In this document: positions 16,700 through 24,907 of the stretch, piece by piece
Numbering within the stretch: the first letter of the stretch is position 1
Layout of the letters: every line of letters begins with the position of its first letter
Source: Planotetraspora silvatica
GTDB taxonomy: Bacteria > Actinomycetota > Actinomycetes > Streptosporangiales > Streptosporangiaceae
Length of the DNA stretch: 64,000 nt
Direction: 5' to 3'
Assembly: GCF_016863315.1 (NCBI RefSeq)
Contig: NZ_BOOQ01000053.1
Span: forward strand, 1-64,000
Notes under the pieces: generated by a model
The model's input: the letters and a program-made list of their open reading frames with translations, nothing else
What the model was told of the DNA's origin: nothing
Databases searched by the model: none
Translations under genes and position numbers: made by a program

Positions 16700-17359
16700 C
16701 TAGTGAGCCTGCATCTCCCGCATCCGGGCGATCTCGATCTGCTGGCCGGACATCACGTCCTGCGCCATCTTCCGCATCGCCCGGTCGCTGCCCTTACCCA
16801 GTTCCTCCGCGGCCATCGTGATCGCGCCCTCATGGTGCCTGATCATCAACCGGAGGAACAAGCCGTCGAAGGCCGCGCCCCTGGCCGACCTCAGGCGGTT
16901 CAGCTCCTCCAGCGTGGCCATGCCGTAACCGGCCTCGCCATGATCATGACGTTCGGGAGCCGCGCGGCCGAGCGACTCGAGCCACGACGTCATGACGGCG
17001 ATCTCCGGTCCCTGACCTGTGGTGATCCGCTCGGCGATGGCCCGGACGAGAGGCTCCGCGGCCCTGTCCGCGGCCAGCGCCGCCATCTCCAGCGCCTGCC
17101 GGTGGTGCGGGATCATCAGCTCGGCGAACCGCACATCGCCCGCGCCCGCCCTGGCCTCCGACTCCCCGATGCGCTCCCCCGGCTCTGCCGTACGGCCGGG
17201 CTCTCCCGGGCCGCCGGGAACGACCACCGGCACCTGTGAGCCGGCGACCAGCGGGGTCGGCTGCTCGGCCGGCGAACAGCCGGCGAGCACGGCGCCCGAT
17301 ATCAGCGCAAGCGTTACGAAACCACCGCACGCCGCCCGCCTCCTCAGCATAGGTTCCAT
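16700..17359 (-). CDS. DUF305 lipoprotein
   Basis: A 219-residue secreted lipoprotein. The signal peptide ends in the lipobox LAGC (about residue 27). A proline-rich linker leads to a DUF305 domain with the two hallmark His-rich helices, FAELMIPHHRQALEMA and RLMIRHHEGAITMAAEEL, each contributing an HH pair. The ferritin-like helical family is often linked to copper or other metals. It is divergent from an LVIVD-repeat lipoprotein with only about 30 bp between starts, a pairing that suggests shared regulation and a joint role at the outer face of the membrane. The start could also be the internal Met at residue 4. Confidence 0.9.
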   Translation of the reverse strand: MEPMLRRRAACGGFVTLALISGAVLAGCSPAEQPTPLVAGSQVPVVVPGGPGEPGRTAEPGERIGESEARAGAGDVRFAELMIPHHRQALEMAALAADRAAEPLVRAIAERITTGQGPEIAVMTSWLESLGRAAPERHDHGEAGYGMATLEELNRLRSARGAAFDGLFLRLMIRHHEGAITMAAEELGKGSDRAMRKMAQDVMSGQQIEIARMREMQAH

Positions 17360-17390
17360 ACTGAACCAAATTCATATGCATGGGGGCACC

Positions 17391-18833
17391 GTGAAACGAC
17401 CGATCGCCGCGGCCGTTCTGGCCGCCGTCCTCATCCCGGCCGCCGCGTGCACGACACCCGGATCACCGTCGCCGACGCGGTCCGCGCTGTCCGCGATGCC
17501 GTCGGCCATGTACACGGGCACTCCCACGGCCACGACGGTGTCCGACCTCGGCGAGGACGAGATCGGCCACAGTCCCAACATGAAGGTGATCGCCAACGTG
17601 CCCCTGCAGGCGCCCTTCGACGGGCCTGAGGCGTGGGGAACCGACCTGGCGTTCCAGGGAGACTACGCCTTCGTCGGCAACTACGAGGGGTTCACCGTCC
17701 ACGACATCGGCGACCCCACTCGTCCCACGGCGGTGGCCCAGGTCGAGTGCCCGGGCGGGCAGAACGACATCTCCGTATCCGGAGACCTGCTGTTCCTCTC
17801 GGTCGACGAGCCGCGGTCCGACGACACCTGCGCGAGCACGCCGGCCGAACCCTTGGACGACGCCGAATGGGAGGGCATCCGGATCTTCGACATCTCGGAC
17901 AAGACCCATCCCAAGTACGTCTCCGCCGTCCAGACCGAATGCGGCTCGCACACCCACGCGATCGTCCCCGGGAAGGACGCCGGCACGCTGTACCTCTACG
18001 TGTCCTCTCCCGGGCCGATACCCGGCTCCAAGGGCTGTCCTCCCCCGCACGAGAACATCTCCATCGTCGAGGTCCCGGTCGACGAACCCGCGAGCGCGCG
18101 GGTCGTGGCCAAGCCCGAGATCCTCAAGGACCGGGTGATCGACGAGGACTCTGACTTCCCGTCGGCCGGATGCCACGACATCACGGTCTACCCGGAGAAA
18201 GGCCTGGCGGCCGGCGCGTGCTTCGGCGACGGCATCCTGATGGACATCTCCGACCCGGTGAAGCCTCGTCTGCTCCAACTGGTGAGCGACAAGGAGAACT
18301 TCTCCGTCTGGCACTCCGCGACGTTCAACGACGCCGGAACCAAGATCGTCTTCGGTGACGAGCTGGGCGGCGGGATCGCCGCCACGTGCGGCGCGTCAGG
18401 CGAGCCCACCAAGGGCGCCGACGCGGTCTACGAGATCACCCCCGGCCACGAGCTCGTACGGCGCGGCTACTTCAAGATCCCCCGCATCCAGACGGCGGAG
18501 GAGAACTGCGTCGCCCACAACGGGTCGCTCATCCCGGTCCCAGGCCGGGACATCATGGTCCAGGCCTGGTACATGGGCGGCGTCTCGGTCTTCGACTTCA
18601 CCGACTCCGACCGTCCGGAGGAGATCGCCTACTTCGAGCGGGGGCCGCTGAAGCCCGGCCTCCACCTCGGCGGCTCCTGGTCGGCGTACTACTACAACGG
18701 CTACGTCTACTCGAGCGACATCACCAAGGGCCTCGACGTCCTGCGCGTCGACGACCCTGTCACCGACCCCGCGAAGTCGGTCCGGATGACGGAGCTCAAC
18801 GCGCAGACCCAGCACTCGTACGGCGGGGCCTGA
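17391..18833 (+). CDS. LVIVD-repeat beta-propeller lipoprotein
   Basis: A 481-residue exported protein starting at GTG (an in-frame ATG at 17376 is possible). The signal peptide ends PAAAC, a lipobox. The mature part has LVIVD-type repeats predicted to form a beta-propeller: LAFQGDYAFVGNYEGFTVHD, later WEGIRIFDISDKTHPKYV, GILMDISDPVKPRLL and GGVSVFDFTDSDRPEEI. It is rich in His and Asp (SHTHAIVPG, CHDITVY). Function in the family is unproven. It is divergent from the DUF305 lipoprotein, and the 3' end lies 15 bp from the convergent pabC. Confidence 0.82.
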   Translation: MKRPIAAAVLAAVLIPAAACTTPGSPSPTRSALSAMPSAMYTGTPTATTVSDLGEDEIGHSPNMKVIANVPLQAPFDGPEAWGTDLAFQGDYAFVGNYEGFTVHDIGDPTRPTAVAQVECPGGQNDISVSGDLLFLSVDEPRSDDTCASTPAEPLDDAEWEGIRIFDISDKTHPKYVSAVQTECGSHTHAIVPGKDAGTLYLYVSSPGPIPGSKGCPPPHENISIVEVPVDEPASARVVAKPEILKDRVIDEDSDFPSAGCHDITVYPEKGLAAGACFGDGILMDISDPVKPRLLQLVSDKENFSVWHSATFNDAGTKIVFGDELGGGIAATCGASGEPTKGADAVYEITPGHELVRRGYFKIPRIQTAEENCVAHNGSLIPVPGRDIMVQAWYMGGVSVFDFTDSDRPEEIAYFERGPLKPGLHLGGSWSAYYYNGYVYSSDITKGLDVLRVDDPVTDPAKSVRMTELNAQTQHSYGGA

Positions 18834-18848
18834 TCGAGGAGATCGGCC

Positions 18849-19679
18849 TCAGGGGTCGATGTCGGCGGCGGACCGCTCGGCGAACGCCTTCATGGCCGCC
18901 AGCGTGATCGGGCCGGGCGCCTGCGGCAGCGCGGTGCCGTTCACGAGGTGAATCGGCTGGACGTCCCGCGTGGTGGAGGTCAGGAACGCCTCCTCGGCCT
19001 CGTACAGCGCCGAGATCGGCACGTCGGCCTCCTCGCCGCCGTACCACTCCAGCGTGAGCGCGCGCGTGACCCCGGCCAGGCAGCCGGAGGCCAGCGTCGG
19101 GGTGATCAGCCGTCCGCCGGTCACGATGAAGATGTTGCTTCCGGTGCCCTCGCACAGGTCGCCGGCCAGGTTCTCGAAGATCGCCTCGCCGCCGCCGCGC
19201 TCCTTGGCGTACGCGAGCGCCTTGGCGTTGTCGCCGTAGGACGTGCTCTTGACGCCCGCGAGCGCGCCGCGCTCGTTGCGGGGCCACGGCACGACGGTGA
19301 CGTCCCCGGTCGCCGGGAACGGCTTCTGCTCGCCGACGATGATGATCACGCTGGGCCCGTCCGAGCCCCGGTCCGACCCCAGCGGGCCCGGCCCGCTGGT
19401 GTAGGTGATCCTGATCCTGGCCAGCGGCCACTTGGGGGCGGCGGCGAGGCAGCGGCGCACGCCGTCGGCGATCGAGGCCACGTCGGGCTCGGGGAGGTCC
19501 ATCCGCTTGGCCGACAGCGCCAGCCGGTCGAGGTGGCGGGTGAGCGCGAAGGCCTCGCCCTCGACACTCTTGATCGTCTCGAACACTCCGTCGCCGACCA
19601 TGAGCCCGTGGTCGAACACCGAGACCACAGCCTTCTCGGGGTCCACGAGGTCCCCGTTCACCCAGATGGGTACAGCCAT
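18849..19679 (-). CDS. pabC: aminodeoxychorismate lyase / class IV aminotransferase
   Basis: A 276-residue PLP enzyme of fold type IV. It eliminates pyruvate from aminodeoxychorismate to give p-aminobenzoate for folate. The start at 19679 has GGAG six bases upstream. SVFDHGLMVGDGVFETIK is the family N-terminal motif. The PLP lysine is expected in STSYGDNAKAL. The later motif EAIFENLAGDLCEGTGSNIF carries the conserved Glu and the GTGSN phosphate-binding loop. It begins 14 bp after pabB, so the two form an operon. D-amino acid or branched-chain aminotransferase activity cannot be excluded from sequence alone, but the neighbour favours PabC. Confidence 0.87.
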   Translation of the reverse strand: MAVPIWVNGDLVDPEKAVVSVFDHGLMVGDGVFETIKSVEGEAFALTRHLDRLALSAKRMDLPEPDVASIADGVRRCLAAAPKWPLARIRITYTSGPGPLGSDRGSDGPSVIIIVGEQKPFPATGDVTVVPWPRNERGALAGVKSTSYGDNAKALAYAKERGGGEAIFENLAGDLCEGTGSNIFIVTGGRLITPTLASGCLAGVTRALTLEWYGGEEADVPISALYEAEEAFLTSTTRDVQPIHLVNGTALPQAPGPITLAAMKAFAERSAADIDP

Positions 19680-19693
19680 CTCCAACTCCATCT

Positions 19694-20710
19694 CTATGGT
19701 TCCGGATCGTTCCGTGAGGCGAGTCCGATGAGCCGGGCGGCCTTGAGCTCGGTCTCGTTCCACTCCAGCCGGGGATCGGATCCCCACGTGATCCCCGCCC
19801 CCGTGCCGAACCGGATCGTGTCGTGCTCGATCCAGAAGGTCCGGATTCCGACGGCCAGCGCCGCCTCGCGGCGGTCGGCGTCGACCCAGCCCACCGCCCC
19901 ACAGTATGGACCTCGGGGCTCGGGTTCGAGCTCGTTGATGATGCGCAGCGCCGAAGATTTCGGCGCCCCCGTCACCGAGCCGGGAGGGAAGGTCGCGGCG
20001 AACAGCTCAGGCCAGCCGATCCCGTCCGCCGGTCTCGCCCGCACCGTCGACACCAGGTGCACCAGCCCGGGGTGCTCCTCGATCTCGAAGAGTGAGGGCA
20101 CCGACACAGAGCCTACCTCGGCCACCCGGCCGAGGTCGTTCCGCACGAGATCCACGATCATCAGGTTCTCGGGATAGTCCTTTTCCAGGAGGTCGCCCGC
20201 CGTCGCCCCGGTGCCCTTGATCGGCCGCGACTCGACCACGTCGTCCCTGCGCGAAAGGAACAGCTCCGGCGAGGCGGACACCACCGCGAGGCCGGGGACG
20301 TCGATCACCGCGGCGTATGGTGCGGGGTTGCCCTCCGCCAGCCGTACGGCCAGGGCGAGCGGATCGGCGGGACCACCGGCACGTGGGAGCGGCGCGGACA
20401 GGATCCGGCAGAGGTTCGCCTGGTAGACCTCGCCCTGCTCGATGTAGTCCCTGATCCGCCGGACCCCCTGCTCGTAACCGGCCTGATCGAGTGAGCTCCG
20501 CCAGGCGTCCCTGGACGGCCCGCGCCAGGGGTGCGGCGAGGCCGGCAGCGGAGCTCGCCGCACGTCGTCGAACCGCGCGCAGGTGACCTTGCCCTCGTAG
20601 GACACCACGACGGCCCACCAGCCGGAGCCGTCCAGCGCGGCCAGGTCGGTGGTCACGTCGCGGAGTCCCGTGGCCAGGTATCCGCCGATATGAGCGAAGG
20701 CGTCGTACAC
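19694..20710 (-). CDS. pabB: aminodeoxychorismate synthase component I
   Basis: A 338-residue chorismate-binding enzyme that aminates chorismate at C4. Signature pieces are YQANLCRILSAPLP, SPELFLSRR, the PabB-type PIKGTGATA motif (Lys of PIKGT), IVDLVRNDLGRV, and the C-terminal FPPGSVTGAPKSSALRIINE with GAVGWVD. It is shorter than the roughly 450-residue enteric PabB because the N-terminal subdomain is reduced to about 60 residues, as in many actinobacterial forms. No glutamine amidotransferase (pabA) is adjacent. It is followed closely by pabC. Confidence 0.88.
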   Translation of the reverse strand: MYDAFAHIGGYLATGLRDVTTDLAALDGSGWWAVVVSYEGKVTCARFDDVRRAPLPASPHPWRGPSRDAWRSSLDQAGYEQGVRRIRDYIEQGEVYQANLCRILSAPLPRAGGPADPLALAVRLAEGNPAPYAAVIDVPGLAVVSASPELFLSRRDDVVESRPIKGTGATAGDLLEKDYPENLMIVDLVRNDLGRVAEVGSVSVPSLFEIEEHPGLVHLVSTVRARPADGIGWPELFAATFPPGSVTGAPKSSALRIINELEPEPRGPYCGAVGWVDADRREAALAVGIRTFWIEHDTIRFGTGAGITWGSDPRLEWNETELKAARLIGLASRNDPEP

Positions 20711-20737
20711 GGATTCATTCTCCCAACCAGCGGACGA

Positions 20738-21700
20738 TCAGGCGAAACGCCCGGCGGCCACGTCAGGCGAGTCCGCCGGCTCCGGCAGAGGCGAGCCGGC
20801 CGGGTGTGGAAGGCCACGCCGGAGGAAGCCGAGAAGCGCCCGGGCCGACGCCGGCGCGGGGCGCGGCAGCGCCGCGTACACGGTCCGGCGCGGCGCGAAG
20901 TCGCCGAGCGGCCGCAGCGCCAGATCGGCCCGTACGGCCGGCGCCGCCATGGCCGGCACCATCGTGATCCCGAGCCCGGCGGCCACGTACCCGAGCTTGC
21001 CCGTCCACTCGCCGATCCGGACCTCGACGCGGGGGGTGAATCCCGCCCGGGCGCACGCCTCGCCGAGCGTCGTGGCGCCGTCGGGCTGGGCGCCGGCGAT
21101 CCAGCTCTCGTCCCGCAGATCACGCAGGTCGACCACGTCGGCCCCGGCCAGCGGGTGGTCGGCGGGCAGCGCGATCAGCAGTTCGTCCTCCAGCAGCGGC
21201 GTTACCTCGGCCTCCTCCCCGAGCGGCACGCCCGAGAAGTAGTCGCTGACCACCGCGATGTCGATCATGCCGTCCCCGACGCCCTCCATGAGCTCACCGC
21301 TCAGTCCCTCGACCAGGCTGACGTCGACGCCGGGGAAGGCCGCCCGGAAGTCGCGGAGCGCGCCGGGCACGAGTGCGGCGTTGGCCGTCGCGAACGCGCC
21401 CACCCTCAGGCGGCCGCCCGTGCCCCGCTGGATCGCGGCCAGCTCCTCCTCCGCCATCGCGAGACGTTTGAGCACGTCACAGGCGTGCCGGTGCAGAGCG
21501 TGGCCGGCGGGCGTGAGCCGTACGCCACGAGGGAGCCGATCGAAGAGCGGGCCGCCCGCCTCGGCCTCCAGCGTCGCCACGCGCCTGGATACGGCCGACT
21601 GGGTGTAGCTGAGCTCCAGCGCCGCCGCCGTGAAGGAGCCCGTGCGGGCCACGACGTCGAGCAGCCGGAGCATGTCCGTTTCGAGCATCGGTCCATCCAT
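20738..21700 (-). CDS. LysR-family transcriptional regulator
   Basis: A 320-residue LTTR. The N-terminal winged helix reads MLRLLDVVARTGSFTAAALE then QSAVSRRVATLEAEAG, followed by LFDRLPRGVRLTPAG. The C-terminus is a periplasmic-binding-type sensor with LRVGAFATANAALVPGAL. It is divergent from the dehydrogenase-RidA fusion with 71 bp between starts, the usual arrangement for an LTTR controlling its neighbour. A LysR T-N11-A site is not obvious to me. On its other side, pabB begins 27 bp from its stop codon on the same strand. Confidence 0.9.
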   Translation of the reverse strand: MDGPMLETDMLRLLDVVARTGSFTAAALELSYTQSAVSRRVATLEAEAGGPLFDRLPRGVRLTPAGHALHRHACDVLKRLAMAEEELAAIQRGTGGRLRVGAFATANAALVPGALRDFRAAFPGVDVSLVEGLSGELMEGVGDGMIDIAVVSDYFSGVPLGEEAEVTPLLEDELLIALPADHPLAGADVVDLRDLRDESWIAGAQPDGATTLGEACARAGFTPRVEVRIGEWTGKLGYVAAGLGITMVPAMAAPAVRADLALRPLGDFAPRRTVYAALPRPAPASARALLGFLRRGLPHPAGSPLPEPADSPDVAAGRFA

Positions 21701-21771
21701 GAGTGGGAGGCATAGACCGCATGCAATCTACTCGTTGGTGGAATGGGAGGGTTCACGCATAGCGTCTTCGC

Positions 21772-22998
21772 ATGATTGCCTTCCTTGGATTGGGGCGCAT
21801 GGGCGCCCTCATGGCCGGGCGGCTCGTGGACGCCGGGCACAAGGTGACCGTGTGGAACCGGACGCGCAAAGAGCTGCCCGGTGCGCAGACGGCCTCCTCC
21901 CCCGCCGAGGCCGTGTCGGACGCCGACCTGGTCGTGACGATGCTCAGCGATCCCACGGCCGTGGACGAGGTGGCCAGGGCCGCGCTGCCGGGGCTGCGGC
22001 CCGGGTCGGTGTTCGTGGAGATGTCCACCATCGGGCCGGAGGCGGTGGCGCGGCTGCGCGGCCTGCTCCCCGAGTCCGTACGGCTCGTCGACGCTCCCGT
22101 GGTCGGCAGCCTGCAACCGGCGGCCGCGGGCACGCTGGCGGTCCTCGCGGGAGGCGCGCCTGAGGATCTCGCCCGCGTCCGTGACGTGCTGACGACCTTC
22201 GGGACGATCAGGGAGGCCGGTCCCCTCGGCGCGGGGGCTGCGCTGAAGCTCGCCGTGATGAGCGCTTTCGTGTCGGCCCAGGTCATGCTGGCGGAGAACC
22301 TGGCCTACGCCGAGGCCCTGGAACTGGACCGTTCGGTCTTCCTCGACACGCTGTCGGGCACCGCTCTCGCGGCGCTCGTCGATCGCCTCCGTCCCGCGAT
22401 CGAGTCGGGACCGCCGGCGACCGGCTACTCACTCGGGTTGGCGGCCAAGGACCTGCGGCTGGCCACCGAAGGACCCGGCGCCGTGCAGACCGTGACGTCG
22501 GCGGCCCGGGACCGGCTGGCCCAGGCCGCCGGGGCCGGGCTCGGCGGGCGGGACATCACCGCGATCTTCACCGCGGCGCTGGACGGGCCCACCGCCCCCG
22601 AAGGGACCGGCGCGGCCGTACTGAAGATCAACCCGCCGACCGTCCCCGCCACCAACGGGTACTACTCGCACGCCACCCGGACGGGTGACCTCCTGTTCGT
22701 GTCCGGCCAGGTCGCCCTGGACGAGAAGGGCGAGGTCGTGGGCGAGGGCGACATGGCGCGCCAGAGCGAGTTCATCCTCGGCAACCTCGGGCGCATCCTC
22801 GAGGACCAGGGATCGTCGTTCGACCGGGTGCTGCACGTGCGGACGTTCCTGACCGACATGTCGCTGCTGCGCGAGTACGGCGACGTCCGCAGCCGGTATT
22901 TCACCGGCGAACCCCCGGCCAGCACCACCGTGGAGGTGTCCCGCCTGTTCCAGCCGGGTCTGCTCATCGAGGTCGAGGTGGTCGCCGCGGCCGGCTGA
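21772..22998 (+). CDS. beta-hydroxyacid dehydrogenase / imine reductase-like fused to RidA domain
   Basis: A 408-residue bifunctional-looking protein. Residues 1-270 form an NAD(P)-binding beta-hydroxyacid dehydrogenase/imine-reductase-like domain with Rossmann GLGRMG near residues 6-11, the NADP-favouring WNRTRK after strand 2, the DAPVVGS substrate motif and a candidate catalytic Lys159 in GAALKLAVM. Residues about 285-408 are a RidA/YjgF domain (TGDLLFVSGQVALDEKGEVV, then VLHVRTFLTDM). RidA hydrolyses reactive enamines/imines. Its key Arg (in PARS) is replaced: the sequence reads PASTTVEVSRL, so this domain may bind but not hydrolyse imines. Fusing an imine-type reductase with a RidA domain suggests channelling of an unstable imine. 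It is probably controlled by the divergent LysR protein; the substrate is unknown. Confidence 0.82.
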   Translation: MIAFLGLGRMGALMAGRLVDAGHKVTVWNRTRKELPGAQTASSPAEAVSDADLVVTMLSDPTAVDEVARAALPGLRPGSVFVEMSTIGPEAVARLRGLLPESVRLVDAPVVGSLQPAAAGTLAVLAGGAPEDLARVRDVLTTFGTIREAGPLGAGAALKLAVMSAFVSAQVMLAENLAYAEALELDRSVFLDTLSGTALAALVDRLRPAIESGPPATGYSLGLAAKDLRLATEGPGAVQTVTSAARDRLAQAAGAGLGGRDITAIFTAALDGPTAPEGTGAAVLKINPPTVPATNGYYSHATRTGDLLFVSGQVALDEKGEVVGEGDMARQSEFILGNLGRILEDQGSSFDRVLHVRTFLTDMSLLREYGDVRSRYFTGEPPASTTVEVSRLFQPGLLIEVEVVAAAG

Positions 22999-23029
22999 CG
23001 CCTTCCACACACGGCGGCACGAGAAGAGA

Positions 23030-23058
23030 GGCACGGCCGGCATCCCACCGGCCGTGCC
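23030..23058 (+). terminator. hairpin terminator after the RidA fusion gene
   Basis: 11 bp perfect stem GGCACGGCCGG / CCGGCCGTGCC with a 7 nt loop, 31 bp after the stop codon. It has no T-run, which is common in high-GC genomes. Confidence 0.7.
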
Positions 23059-23071
23059 TCCGCCCAGTTCA

Positions 23072-23097
23072 GTTACCATACGTCTTCATATGGTGAC
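23072..23097 (+). promoter_or_regulatory. candidate operator/promoter of the small gene
   Basis: Inverted repeat GTTACCATA-N8-TATGGTGAC (8 of 9 bases matching) ending 24 bp before the ATG of the small gene at 23122. The AT-rich island in GC-rich DNA marks a regulated promoter; the binding protein is unknown. Confidence 0.5.
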
Positions 23098-23121
23098 AAT
23101 GTGCGATATATCGGGGGCGTG

Positions 23122-23349
23122 ATGGAACTCGTACCAGGCAACTCCCTGATCACCGCGAGCCCTGAGGACGGACGGGCCCTGGCCGTCCTGATCGCCAGGA
23201 ACACGATTCACGCGATCCAGCCGGAGGCCGAGATCCTCCGGCGGGGCCGCGGCGAGCACGCCGCGGACCCCGACACGCGTACCTCCGCCGCGCACGTGAT
23301 CTCGATCGAGTTCGCCACCATCGCCGCGGCCAACAACTACTGGCGCTGA
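23122..23349 (+). CDS. small hypothetical protein (75 aa)
   Basis: Product of 75 residues starting MELVPGNSLITASPEDGRAL, ending in the aromatic tail NNYWR. The frame also permits a GTG start at 23101. GGGGG precedes the ATG. It has no transmembrane segment, no cysteines and no family I recognise. It lies between the RidA fusion and the convergent hutH, its stop only 10 bp from the hutH stop, behind an inverted-repeat promoter region. The codon pattern is GC-rich at third positions and looks genuine. Confidence 0.5.
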   Translation: MELVPGNSLITASPEDGRALAVLIARNTIHAIQPEAEILRRGRGEHAADPDTRTSAAHVISIEFATIAAANNYWR

Positions 23350-23359
23350 CCGGAGGGTC

Positions 23360-24907
23360 TCAGGACAGCGGGCCGGTGACGGACTCCGCGGCGGAGACCA
23401 CCGCGCCGCTCGCGACGAGATCGACGACGGCCTCGATCTCGGGGGCGAGGAACCGGTCGGGCCCCGGCCCGGCGACCGACTCGCGCAGCAGCGCGACCAC
23501 CGCGCCCGTCCCGGCGGCGGGCAGGTGCGGCGCGCGCAGGTCGAGCGCCCTGGCGGCCGTCAACACCTCGATGGCCAGCACGCGGGTGAGCCCGTCGATC
23601 GCCCGCCGCAGCTTGCGGCCGGCCGACCAGCCCATGGAGACGTGGTCCTCCTGCATCGCGGAGCTCGGGATCGAGTCGACGCTCGCCGGCACGGCCAGCC
23701 GCTTGAGCTCGGAGACGATGGCGGCCTGCGTGTACTGGGCGATCATGTGGCCGGAGTCCACGCCGGGGTCGCCCGCCAGGAACGCGGGAAGCCCGTGGCT
23801 GCGCGCCACGTCGAGCATCCGGTCGGTCCGCCGTTCGGCGATCGACGCGAGGTCGGCGACCGCGATCGCCAGGAAGTCCAGGACGTACGCCACGGGCGCG
23901 CCGTGGAAGTTGCCGTTGGACTCGACCCGGCCGTCGGCGAGGACCACCGGGTTGTCGATCGCGCTGGCCAGCTCACGCGCGGCGACGGTGGCGGCGTGGG
24001 CGACCGTGTCCCTGGCCGCTCCGGCGACCTGCGGCGCGCAGCGCAGGGAGTAGGCGTCCTGGACCCGGGTGCAGGATCCGTCACGGTGCGACTCCATGAT
24101 CCCCGAGCCGTCGAGGAGGCCGCGCATGTTGGCCGCGGCCGCCGCCTGGCCGGGGTGCGGGCGCAGCGCCTGCAGGTCGGCGGCGAAGACGGCGTCGGTG
24201 CCGAGCAGCGCCTCGACGCTCATCGCGGCGCTGATGTCGGCGGTCTTGAGCAGCCTGATCAGGTCGTCGATGGCCAGGACCAGCATGCCGAGCATGCCGT
24301 CCGTGCCGTTGACGAGGGCGAGCCCCTCCTTGGCGGCGAGCTCGACCGGCTCGATGCCGCTCTGCTTCAGCGCCTCCTCGGCCGGCTTCACCTGGCCGTC
24401 CGCCGTACGGACGACTCCTTCGCCCATGAGCGTCAGCGCGACGTGGGAGAGCGGGGCGAGGTCACCCGAGCAGCCGAGGCTGCCGTACTCGTGGACCACG
24501 GGCGTGATCCCCGCGTTGAGCAGGGACTCCAGGACACGGGCGGTCTTCGGGCGCACCCCGGTGTGGCCGGTGGCGAGCGTGTGCAGGCGCAGCAGCATCA
24601 TCGCCCGCGTCACCTCGGTCTCCACCTCGGGACCGGATCCGGCGGCGTGCGAGCGGATGAGGCTGCGCTGGAGTTGCGCCCGCAGCGCGGGGTCGATCTG
24701 CCGCGTGGCCAGGGCGCCGAAGCCCGTGGAGACGCCGTAGGCGGGGGTGTCGGCCTCGGCGAGGTCCTCGATCCGTCCACGGGAGGCGGCCATCTCCGCC
24801 AGGGCGTCGTCCGTCAGCCGCACGGCCCCGCCGTGTCTGGCGACCTGGATGACGTCGTGGAAGGTCAGCGGCTCAGGCCCGACCGCCGTTGCCTCGCTGT
24901 CGTGCAT
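23360..24907 (-). CDS. hutH: histidine ammonia-lyase
   Basis: A 515-residue MIO-dependent lyase converting L-histidine to urocanate. The self-forming MIO cofactor comes from Cys146-Ser147-Gly148 in YGSLGCSGDLAPLSH; the enteric enzyme has Ala-Ser-Gly, and CSG is to my memory the usual actinobacterial form. Other active-site features are YGVSTGFGAL near residue 58, NGTDGMLGM, and QDAYSLRCAPQ. Full length. It is preceded by an ArsR-type regulator whose stop codon lies 35 bp inside this frame, so the two are probably co-transcribed. A downstream Met/Val start cannot be excluded. No other hut genes are in the window. Confidence 0.93.
   Translation of the reverse strand: MHDSEATAVGPEPLTFHDVIQVARHGGAVRLTDDALAEMAASRGRIEDLAEADTPAYGVSTGFGALATRQIDPALRAQLQRSLIRSHAAGSGPEVETEVTRAMMLLRLHTLATGHTGVRPKTARVLESLLNAGITPVVHEYGSLGCSGDLAPLSHVALTLMGEGVVRTADGQVKPAEEALKQSGIEPVELAAKEGLALVNGTDGMLGMLVLAIDDLIRLLKTADISAAMSVEALLGTDAVFAADLQALRPHPGQAAAAANMRGLLDGSGIMESHRDGSCTRVQDAYSLRCAPQVAGAARDTVAHAATVAARELASAIDNPVVLADGRVESNGNFHGAPVAYVLDFLAIAVADLASIAERRTDRMLDVARSHGLPAFLAGDPGVDSGHMIAQYTQAAIVSELKRLAVPASVDSIPSSAMQEDHVSMGWSAGRKLRRAIDGLTRVLAIEVLTAARALDLRAPHLPAAGTGAVVALLRESVAGPGPDRFLAPEIEAVVDLVASGAVVSAAESVTGPLS

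Noticed and set aside
18849-20710. pabB-pabC as part of a specialised p-aminobenzoate pathway
   Set aside because: Only two genes of general folate synthesis are present, with no tailoring genes around.
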